Source of the DNA: Treponema sp. | Lineage (GTDB): Bacteria; Spirochaetota; Spirochaetia; Treponematales; Breznakiellaceae | Direction: 5' to 3' | DNA: 14,125 nucleotides | Assembly: GCA_031275515.1 (NCBI GenBank) | Contig: JAISOQ010000083.1 | Location: 1 to 14,125, forward strand | Shown: positions 1 through 5,923 of the stretch, in pieces | Layout: each line of letters begins with the position of its first letter | How positions within the stretch are numbered: position 1 is the stretch's first letter | The notes under the pieces: generated by a model | The model's input: the letters and a program-made list of their open reading frames with translations, nothing else | Database searches by the model: none | What the model was told of the DNA's origin: nothing | Made by a program: the position numbers and the translations under genes

Positions 1-419
1 GCGGAACGGAACACCTCCACGAAAGGCTCTATGCCGGAGATCATCCTGGGGATGGAGAGGATATACATATCGTCCTTAATGGGCAGGGTAAAAGCCCCTT
101 CAAAGGGCGGGGTTCCGTCGCTGAATTCGACGGAGATCCGGTGTTTGGAACCGGCTACCTGGAAACGGTCCCGGTCGCCCCGGAAGAATTCGAGGCCGTT
201 CAGGTCGTCCACAAACACGGTGATCATGTCCGGCGCCCGTATGCCCTGGTCCTGGAGGTCGCGGTTGTCCACCAGGAGCGCATGGCCCCGGCTAAAGATA
301 AAGAGGACCGCCCCCGCGCCTATCCAGAGGACTATGAGGGCGGCGCGTATGAGGGCGCGGCGGCGGGAGGTCTTCTTTTCCCCGGCTTCGCGCCCGGCGT
401 TCCTTCTTGTTTCGGCCAT
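1..419 (-). CDS. Membrane-anchored accessory protein of the importer operon (DUF6672-like), partial
   Basis: This gene is cut by the left edge; 139 codons from the ATG at 419 are visible. The translation starts MAETRRNAGREAGEKK, has a basic stretch, then one hydrophobic segment at about residues 22-44 (ALIRAALIVLWIGAGAVLFI). The rest is a soluble, probably periplasmic domain with VDDLNG, FRGDRDRFQVAGSKHRISVEFSDG and a PFEGAFTLPI stretch. An AGGAGG ribosome site lies at 425-430, five bases before the ATG. The gene starts 11 bases after the stop of the second permease, so it is very probably cotranscribed with the importer. From memory it resembles the spirochaetal DUF6672 family, which has no known function; this assignment is tentative. 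A single anchor plus an extracytoplasmic domain suggests an accessory or coupling role for the transporter, but that is inference from position only. Confidence 0.7.
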   Translation of the reverse strand, partial: MAETRRNAGREAGEKKTSRRRALIRAALIVLWIGAGAVLFIFSRGHALLVDNRDLQDQGIRAPDMITVFVDDLNGLEFFRGDRDRFQVAGSKHRISVEFSDGTPPFEGAFTLPIKDDMYILSIPRMISGIEPFVEVFRS

Positions 420-430
420 ACTATCCTCCT

Positions 431-1546
431 TTACCCGGCTGTGGTTTCGGCGGCGCCCCGCAGGGCCGAGCGGTTCTGCTCGGCGTTAGCCCGCTTGCGC
501 CAGGCGTGGATCACCAGAGCCAGGGCGATAATCGCAAAGCTGAAAGCGTCCCGAAAGTATTCCCCTATCATGGCGTCCCCAAAAAGATTGATCCCCGCCC
601 GGGGAACCACAATGTACATGAGGTGGAGCAGCACGGTTCCGATAAAGACGTTGGTGATAGTGGCCCTGCTCACCGAAGCCCCTCCCACAAGAATGGCGGC
701 GGCGGCGAAGAAACCGGTCTGGCGGTGGGCGTTGTAAGTGGCCATGTTCCCCATGTTCTGAAGGAAGATGAGCTGCCCCAGGCTTGCGAGAATCGTGGAA
801 ATGACAATGGCGATGATACGGGTATAGTCCACCGGTATGCCCGCCGCGTGGGCTGCCTGCTGGTCCTGCCCCACGGCCCGCATGTCCTGACCCAGCTTGG
901 TACGCCTGAACCAGATGATGAAGAGGCAAAGCGCGCCGATGATGAGGTAATTGGCTATGGGCAGGGTAATGGTCCCTATGCGCAGGGGGATAAGCCGGTC
1001 TAAAGACATGCGCATGGTTTCCAGGTTGAGGGTGTTCCGTATGCCGTACCCCCGGCTTAAGGTGATTGCCAGGGAATGAACGGGAATGATGAAGCCCATA
1101 AGGTAGAGGACGATTAGCTGATAGAAGCCGTCCATGAAGAAACCCAGCATGTAGCCCGTAACCATTTCCCGGCCCCGGGCGCGGTTAAGGATGGTTCCCG
1201 CGAGCCAGCCCAAAAGGGCGGCGATGGGAACGGCGATAAGGGAGGCAAAGATAAGTCCCGGCACCCCTACGATGTTCCAGTCTACCGCAAAGATGAGGCC
1301 GATCTGTCCGGCCATGGCCCCCAGGACCATGCCGAAGTTGATCCCCATGCCGGCCATGATGGGAAGGACCAGGCTGAAGACCAGAAAACAGTTCCGCCCC
1401 AAACGGGTAAGTATCTCCTGGAGTATGGATGTCATTGACAATCCCGACAGCGGGACCGCCGCTGCGGTGATAACCATAAAAATGACTACCACCATGTTAT
1501 TCGCAAGAAAATCCGCCCCTGCAAGGCGGCGGGGATTTTGTTTCAT
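431..1546 (-). CDS. ABC importer permease (BPD_transp_2 family), second subunit
   Basis: A polytopic inner-membrane protein of 371 residues, the length expected for RbsC/MglC/YufQ-type permeases. Hydrophobic segments run through almost the whole chain. The cytoplasmic coupling loop at about residues 213-240 (RRTKLGQDMRAVGQDQQAA, then AAGIPVDYTR) matches the family pattern 'TxxGxxxRAVGxNxxAAxxAGI'. The ILVGGASVSRA stretch at about 285-295 corresponds to the conserved LLGGAS helix of this family. It shares an AG-x-G-hNFG motif (residues 65-72) with the neighbouring permease, as expected for two related subunits forming one heterodimeric pore. Its ATG overlaps the stop of the upstream permease by 4 bases (ATGA at 1543-1546), implying translational coupling. 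The C-terminal tail is basic and then Ala-rich. The transported substrate cannot be read from the sequence; sugars and nucleosides are typical for the family. Confidence 0.93.
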   Translation of the reverse strand: MKQNPRRLAGADFLANNMVVVIFMVITAAAVPLSGLSMTSILQEILTRLGRNCFLVFSLVLPIMAGMGINFGMVLGAMAGQIGLIFAVDWNIVGVPGLIFASLIAVPIAALLGWLAGTILNRARGREMVTGYMLGFFMDGFYQLIVLYLMGFIIPVHSLAITLSRGYGIRNTLNLETMRMSLDRLIPLRIGTITLPIANYLIIGALCLFIIWFRRTKLGQDMRAVGQDQQAAHAAGIPVDYTRIIAIVISTILASLGQLIFLQNMGNMATYNAHRQTGFFAAAAILVGGASVSRATITNVFIGTVLLHLMYIVVPRAGINLFGDAMIGEYFRDAFSFAIIALALVIHAWRKRANAEQNRSALRGAAETTAG

Positions 1547-2601
1547 TTGGTTACCTTCGTTTTCCGGGTCAGGGCGTAAATGATCATCCCGTTGGAAATA
1601 AGGATGCGGATGACTTCGGACATATCGGTTTTAAGGACGCTGTTGATCACCGAGGGGGTCATGGCCAGGATGCTCTGGAACAGGAAGGTGCCCACTACCA
1701 CATGGAGGATGGCAGCCTTATTCACCGAAGCGCCCCCCAGGAGTATCGCGGCTACCGCGGGAAAGGCCATGTACAAAGGCGCCTGGTAGAGCTGGATAAA
1801 ACCGAAACTCTGCTGGTAAACCAGGATGCCTATGGCCCCGTAAACCGTGGAAACCATGACGCTGATGATACGCATACGGTGAACGGAAACGCCTCCGGCC
1901 CGGGCAAAATCGGGGTTGGACCCCACCGCGGTCAGGGCTGTCCCGGTACGGCTGTGCATGAAAAGCCACATGATAAAGGCCATCAGCGCGAAAAACAGGA
2001 TGGACCCGGTGGGAAATTCAAAAACCGGCCCCAGCTTAACTGCCAGAAAGTTATTGAGGATCCGGGACCAGTAGCCGTCCAAGGTGATGGTGGTCCTGAG
2101 CCCGTGCCCGGTATACCCCCAAACCATAGTAGGATTCGTAAACGGGAGGATGAGCCACATGATAGCCATGAAGGTTACCGCGGAAAAACCCACGTACATG
2201 GCGATGGTCATTTCTTCGCCCTTCACTTTGTTGAGGAGCATCCCGTAGAGCCAGCCGAAAAAAACGGAAAAGGGAAGGCTGAACACAATGGCCATCAGGA
2301 AGCCCCCAATACCCGTAAAATGGCACTGCATGGACAAGGCGGCCCCCAAAAGGCCCGCGATGATGCCCACCGGAAGGCCGAAGTTAAGCCCCGCGCCGGC
2401 CTGCATCATGGGAACCATAGCCAGGACCATGACCCCGTTCTGGCCGAACCTGACCAGCACGTCTTTGAGGGAATTGTCCACCCGTACCCCCACGATGGGA
2501 GCGGCGATAAAGAGCATCACCACAAACAAGAAGATGATCAGCCGGGGCCAGCCGAAGTCAACAATGAATTCGCCTGCCCGTTTTTTAAAACCGTCGTTCA
2601 T
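1543..2601 (-). CDS. ABC importer permease (BPD_transp_2 family), first subunit
   Basis: A 352-residue polytopic membrane protein. A short basic N-terminus precedes the first membrane segment at about 20-38. The conserved motif AGAGLNFG is at residues 68-75 and the coupling loop HSRTGTALTAVGSNPDFARA at about 216-235, the equivalent of the loop that docks on the ATPase in RbsC-like permeases. AAILLGGASVNKAA at about 284-297 is the family's LLGGAS helix. It is clearly homologous to, but well diverged from, the next gene. Its ATG overlaps the ATPase stop by 4 bases (ATGA at 2598-2601), and its own stop overlaps the next start in the same way, so three subunits are translated as a coupled block. 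It probably pairs with the second permease to form the membrane channel for the DUF3798 binding proteins. The substrate is unknown. Confidence 0.93.
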   Translation of the reverse strand: MNDGFKKRAGEFIVDFGWPRLIIFLFVVMLFIAAPIVGVRVDNSLKDVLVRFGQNGVMVLAMVPMMQAGAGLNFGLPVGIIAGLLGAALSMQCHFTGIGGFLMAIVFSLPFSVFFGWLYGMLLNKVKGEEMTIAMYVGFSAVTFMAIMWLILPFTNPTMVWGYTGHGLRTTITLDGYWSRILNNFLAVKLGPVFEFPTGSILFFALMAFIMWLFMHSRTGTALTAVGSNPDFARAGGVSVHRMRIISVMVSTVYGAIGILVYQQSFGFIQLYQAPLYMAFPAVAAILLGGASVNKAAILHVVVGTFLFQSILAMTPSVINSVLKTDMSEVIRILISNGMIIYALTRKTKVTK

Positions 2602-4196
2602 AGATTCCCTCCGGACATCAGGAGACCGAATTCCGCCGCCGCCCTGCCGGGGGGCAGTATCCCCGCTATACGCCCGTTCTCCACGATGGCGATCCGGTCG
2701 CAGATCGAGCGGAGTTCTTCCAGTTCGCTGGAAACCATGACGATAGTGGTCCCCCGTTCCCTGTTATAAGAGCGAAGGGTATCCAGCACGATTTTTTTCG
2801 CCCCCACATCTATACCTCTGGTAGGCTCGGACACAAAGAGAAGTTTCGGATTCAGGGCAAAAGCCTTGGCAAGGCATACTTTCTGCTGGTTTCCCCCGGA
2901 AAGCTCCTTGGCCGGCTGTTTGCCGCCGGTACACTTGATTTCCAGTTTTTTTATGTATTCTTCCGCCAGGGCCCGCATGGCCTTGTCATCCCTGAGGGTG
3001 AAAAGGCCGCCGAAATAGGACTTGAGGTACGCCCCCTGATTCTGCATGGCCCCAAAAGCGATGTTCCAGTCCAGGCTTTCGTCCAGGAGGAGGCCCACCC
3101 CCCGGCGATCCTCCGATACGGAAGCCATTCCCGCGTCCAGGACGGTCTTGGGGTTCCCCAGAGGTACTTCCGCGCCGTCCAAAAAGACCCTGCCCCCGGA
3201 AGGCCAGAGTCCCATGACGCCGTTGGGAATCCCCAGTTTACCCTGTCCCGCAAGCCCCCCAATCCCGAAGATTTCCCCTTTGGCAACCCTAAAGGAAACG
3301 TCCCGGACCGTCTCGCCGGGCATGTCCACCCACAGATGTTCCACCCGCAGGGCTTCGGCCCGGTTTTCGGCAGAGAGGGAGGCTTCACCCCGGTCCGCCG
3401 GCCCCTGATTCGACATCTCCCGGCCCACCATCCAGGAGGCTATGTCCGGGACCGTTACCCCCTGCACCGGGGTATCCTTGATGATGCGGCCGTCCCTGAG
3501 GACCACCACCCGGTCGGCGATCTCGGTTACTTCCCGAAGCCGGTGAGAGATGAAGATAATCCCTATCCCCTCGGCGGCAAGGCGTTTTAAGGCGGCCAGA
3601 AGAATATCCGCCTCGCTTTCGGTGAGTACCGCGGTCGGCTCGTCCAGAACCAGGATTTCCACCTGATCCCGGTCTATCTCCCGGGCGATTTCGGTAAACT
3701 GCTTGTGGGCTACGGGCATTTCGGCCACCACCGTCTCCGGGTCTATCCTGACCCCCAGCTTGGCGATGGCCCTGCCTGCCCGCTCCTTCATCGTATCCCG
3801 TTTGAGGGTGGCCATCCTGTCCCCAAAAACTTCCACTGCGGGATTTTCCTTTACAGGCTCCCGGTTAAGAAGGATGTTTTCATAGGCTGTAAAGCCCGGA
3901 ACCAGGGAAAATTCCTGGTGGACCATGCCTATCCCCGCTTCCAGGGCGTCAAAAGGACTTTTAAAGGATACCGGACTGCCGCGAAGGTAAACAGCGCCCC
4001 CGTAACCGCCGGTATCGGCAATTACGGGCATCCCAAAGAGAATCTGCATCAGGGTGGTTTTACCCGCCCCGTTCTCCCCAACCAGCGCGACAATTTCCCC
4101 TTTGTTCAGGGAAAATTTGACATCCGACAGCACCGGCGTCCCGTAGAATTCTTTCGAGATGCCCTCCAGCCGGAGCAGGGGCGAATCGTCAGCCAT
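2598..4196 (-). CDS. Fused two-domain ABC importer ATPase (MglA/RbsA type)
   Basis: A 532-residue cytoplasmic ATPase with two ABC domains in tandem, close to the usual 500-510 residues of MglA/RbsA/YufO proteins. Domain 1 has Walker A GENGAGKT (40-47), Q-loop VHQEF (92-96), Walker B ILVLDEPTAVL (181-191) and H-loop SHR (217-219). Its signature is degenerate: MPVAHKQFTEIA (160-171) replaces the usual LSVGQxQ. Domain 2 has a weakened Walker A (GLAGQGKL, 314-321, no Ser/Thr after Lys) and FVSEPTRGID (454-463) in place of LDEPTRGID, but an intact LSGGNQQKV signature (432-440). A weak second Walker A and SSEL in place of the H-loop are usual in this family; the altered first signature and the missing Walker B aspartate are less so. 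The start is supported by AAGGAG about 6 bases upstream. It lies after the binding protein and overlaps the first permease. Confidence 0.95.
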   Translation of the reverse strand: MADDSPLLRLEGISKEFYGTPVLSDVKFSLNKGEIVALVGENGAGKTTLMQILFGMPVIADTGGYGGAVYLRGSPVSFKSPFDALEAGIGMVHQEFSLVPGFTAYENILLNREPVKENPAVEVFGDRMATLKRDTMKERAGRAIAKLGVRIDPETVVAEMPVAHKQFTEIAREIDRDQVEILVLDEPTAVLTESEADILLAALKRLAAEGIGIIFISHRLREVTEIADRVVVLRDGRIIKDTPVQGVTVPDIASWMVGREMSNQGPADRGEASLSAENRAEALRVEHLWVDMPGETVRDVSFRVAKGEIFGIGGLAGQGKLGIPNGVMGLWPSGGRVFLDGAEVPLGNPKTVLDAGMASVSEDRRGVGLLLDESLDWNIAFGAMQNQGAYLKSYFGGLFTLRDDKAMRALAEEYIKKLEIKCTGGKQPAKELSGGNQQKVCLAKAFALNPKLLFVSEPTRGIDVGAKKIVLDTLRSYNRERGTTIVMVSSELEELRSICDRIAIVENGRIAGILPPGRAAAEFGLLMSGGNL

Positions 4197-4216
4197 GAAA
4201 ACTCCTTACGTTAGGG

Positions 4217-4319
4217 AGGGGGCAGCCGCCCCCTGCGTCCGGGCCAAGGTCCCGGCCTACCCCCACTACGGGGGCTCCGCCCCCGTAACGCCCCCGCTGG
4301 GGGGCCCAAGGCCCCCCAG
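4217..4319. repeat. Cluster of perfect GC-rich hairpins between binding protein and ATPase genes
   Basis: The 215-base gap between the binding-protein stop and the ATPase start holds an array of perfect inverted repeats. Hairpin 1 has a 7-bp stem AGGGGGC/GCCCCCT (4217-4223 with 4228-4234) and a 4-base loop. Hairpin 2 has a 9-bp stem TACGGGGGC/GCCCCCGTA (4267-4275 with 4279-4287) and loop TCC. Hairpin 3 has a 10-bp stem CTGGGGGGCC/GGCCCCCCAG (4297-4306 with 4310-4319) and loop CAA. An alternative CCCCC/GGGGG stem (4291-4295 with 4299-4303) competes with hairpin 3. No T-run follows on the minus strand, so these are not ordinary intrinsic terminators. The likely role, by analogy with intergenic hairpins in other ABC importer operons, is to protect the 3' end of the binding-protein mRNA and lower ATPase and permease expression. 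They may also belong to a dispersed genomic repeat family. Confidence 0.8.
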
Positions 4320-4411
4320 ACCCCCAGGGTTTTGGAACAGGCATCGTACCGGGAAACCTTTTATGCGGCGTCCCGGACGAAATTTTGATCTTTGGCATGA
4401 AGGATTACGCT

Positions 4412-5662
4412 TTAATTTCCGCCCTGGAACTTGATGTTAAAATATTTTTCCGGAACCGTTTGGGCGGTAGTGGGCAGGAAACCCTGGCCCATGATATAGG
4501 TATCCATATACACCAGCAAGTGATTCCGGGCGCGGACCCCTGTGTTGGCGTCCACATAGTAAGCTCCGTTCCACTTTGCGCCGGGGGTAAATTCGCCCAG
4601 GGCGGCCCACATATCATCCAGGCTGCCCAGATGGGCCCTGCCTTCAAGGATACGCTTGGCGTATTCCCCCCACCCGGCGCTTTGGGCAAACCCGTAGGAG
4701 AAAGCCCAGGTGCCGAATTTTCCGGCCCCGCCTTTGGCGATCACCGCTTCTTCGACCTTCTTGAGGATGGCGGGAAAATCCCCCGCCTCGGCGGCAAGGT
4801 TCAGCCCCAGGGCGCCGGGATAACCCATGAGAGGGGAGGGAAGGTCCGCTTCCACGAACATCCCGCCGTACTGGAGAAGCTGCCGGAGCAGGGGTTCCGT
4901 ATGGGCGTCGTTGGTACAGAAGAAGACCGTCTCCTTGCCGTAAGTATTTATCCACTGGGGAGTCTGTTCCAGAATGTACTGCTGGGCCCCGGCTATCCCC
5001 ACGTCGGAGGTCGGGTCCGGGGCGGTTACAAAGATGAATTCCAGCCCCAGGTCTTTACAGGCGGCCTCGAAGATCTGCCGCCGGAGTCCCAGGGACTCGT
5101 AGGACATGTGCCGGGGAAAGGAGATGTGGACGAAAGCCTTGGCCCCAAGCTGTTTGGCCGCCCAGGGAATCGTATAGCCCCGGGAGATAAAATCGGCGTT
5201 TGTCGCCAGATCCGCGGCCTGCTGTATGACCAGCGGGTCCTCGTGGGCTTCGGCGGCGATGAGGAGTATGTCGGGCCGCCGTTCCCGGACGCGCCGGAAG
5301 GCCTCGGCGGTGCCGGGGATGGCGTTGTTGACGATGATCGCCTTCATCAGGGGATCGTCGGTAAGGGAAACCACCTGGGAAATAAAAACTTCCTGCTGAT
5401 CCATGAAGTTGTCCGGATAGGTAACATGCTGAATCATACCCCCTTCGGAGACCCTGCCATACCGTTTGATAAGCTCCTCGGCGCCCCGGAGATCATCCTC
5501 CGCCTGAGAGACCGTTTCGGTCAGGATGCCGATATGGAAAGGACCGTCAACCTTCCATGTTTTTTCAGCGGCGGTGGTACGAACGGCCTGCCTGCCGCCC
5601 CCGGCAAATACCAGGGCAGCGCCCATGATAAGGGAAAAAATCGCCAAACTAAATCGTTTCAT
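4412..5662 (-). CDS. Periplasmic substrate-binding protein, DUF3798 family (copy 1, operon head)
   Basis: A 416-residue exported protein. The N-terminus is a signal peptide: MKRF, a hydrophobic core, then LVFA before GGGRQ, consistent with signal peptidase I cleavage after residue 20. There is no cysteine at that site, so it is not a lipoprotein. The mature part resembles type 1 periplasmic-binding folds annotated DUF3798, with HIGILTETVSQAEDDLRGAE at about 43-62, HVTYPDNFMDQQE (79-91), ISFPRHMSYESLGLRRQIFE (180-199), TAPDPTSDVGIAGAQQYILE (213-232) and FFCTNDAHTEPLL (247-259). It is followed by the ATPase and two permeases on the same strand, so it is the receptor of that importer. The start has an AAGGAAGGA ribosome site and a TTGACA promoter about 115 bases upstream. 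The C-terminus ends KFQGGN. Ligand unknown. The copy at 7001-8251 is about 83% identical by hand count, without gaps. Confidence 0.93.
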   Translation of the reverse strand: MKRFSLAIFSLIMGAALVFAGGGRQAVRTTAAEKTWKVDGPFHIGILTETVSQAEDDLRGAEELIKRYGRVSEGGMIQHVTYPDNFMDQQEVFISQVVSLTDDPLMKAIIVNNAIPGTAEAFRRVRERRPDILLIAAEAHEDPLVIQQAADLATNADFISRGYTIPWAAKQLGAKAFVHISFPRHMSYESLGLRRQIFEAACKDLGLEFIFVTAPDPTSDVGIAGAQQYILEQTPQWINTYGKETVFFCTNDAHTEPLLRQLLQYGGMFVEADLPSPLMGYPGALGLNLAAEAGDFPAILKKVEEAVIAKGGAGKFGTWAFSYGFAQSAGWGEYAKRILEGRAHLGSLDDMWAALGEFTPGAKWNGAYYVDANTGVRARNHLLVYMDTYIMGQGFLPTTAQTVPEKYFNIKFQGGN

Positions 5663-5731
5663 TATCCTTCCTTCATAATTAATACTGAGTGAACTGAGAT
5701 TGTTTCAAAACCCGGCTAATCTTAACACAGC

Positions 5732-5747
5732 CCCAATTGTTATTGGG
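5732..5747 (-). other. Small perfect hairpin in the leader of binding-protein copy 1
   Basis: CCCAAT (5732-5737) and ATTGGG (5742-5747) form a perfect 6-bp stem with a 4-base loop just downstream of the predicted -10 element of copy 1. It would lie at the very 5' end of the transcript or cover the initial transcribed region. No equivalent is present upstream of copy 2, whose leader is about 50 bases shorter. It could stabilise the 5' end of the mRNA or be an operator; the sequence alone does not decide. Confidence 0.45.
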
Positions 5748-5751
5748 TTCT

Positions 5752-5780
5752 ATTTTTCCCTTGTTTGCCGTATCTGTCAA
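5752..5780 (-). promoter_or_regulatory. Probable sigma-70-type promoter of binding-protein copy 1 and the importer operon
   Basis: On the minus strand a perfect -35 hexamer TTGACA (5780-5775) is followed by a 17-base spacer and AAAAAT (5757-5752), which matches 4 of 6 positions of TATAAT. The same block, with ATTGACAGATA, then C or A, then GGCA, recurs at the same -35/-10 spacing upstream of copy 2. That conservation outside the coding region supports it as a real promoter. The resulting leader would be about 85-90 bases. Confidence 0.6.
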
Positions 5781-5897
5781 TGACCCGGGACCGGCGTATA
5801 TAGACCTTTTTCACCGTACCGGTTGTATCCCCGGTAAAATCTCACAAAAATTGCGTTTTTTTTCTCCCCCATTAAAGCACGGTGCAAAGTCGATCCG

Positions 5898-5923
5898 TAT
5901 ATATCTCAGGAGGTTCTATATAT
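5898..5923 (+). promoter_or_regulatory. Ribosome-binding site of the nuclease gene flanked by TATATA arms
   Basis: AGGAGG at 5908-5913 lies 8 bases before the ATG at 5922 and fixes that start. It is bracketed by two TATATA stretches (5898-5903 and 5917-5922) that can pair as a 6-bp A/U stem. The ribosome site would then sit in a 13-base loop and the A of the start codon in the stem. The stem is weak, so any regulatory effect is speculative, but the arrangement is notable. No convincing promoter is seen upstream; TTGCGT at 5851 with a poor -10 near 5872 is the best candidate. Confidence 0.6.

Noticed and set aside
1702..2769. Plus-strand 355-codon open frame across the first permease and the end of the ATPase
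   Set aside because: Its translation is low-complexity, rich in Gly, His, Pro and Asp, and antisense to strongly supported transporter genes.
4217..4319. Intrinsic terminator after binding-protein copy 1
   Set aside because: The stems are strong, but no T-run follows on the minus strand, and the ATPase downstream has no visible promoter of its own.
4217..4319. CRISPR array or riboswitch
   Set aside because: The repeats are short inverted repeats without regular spacers, and no known riboswitch core was recognised. No CRISPR-like array is present elsewhere in the window.
4412..5662. Lipoprotein status for the binding proteins
   Set aside because: Neither copy has a cysteine after the hydrophobic core; both read LVFA-GGG, fitting signal peptidase I cleavage.
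4385..5692. Long plus-strand open frame (435 codons) opposite binding-protein copy 1, with a similar frame at 7460-8278 opposite copy 2
   Set aside because: Both are antisense shadows produced by the GC-rich codon pattern. The minus-strand frames encode clear exported binding proteins, and the plus frames show no family motifs.
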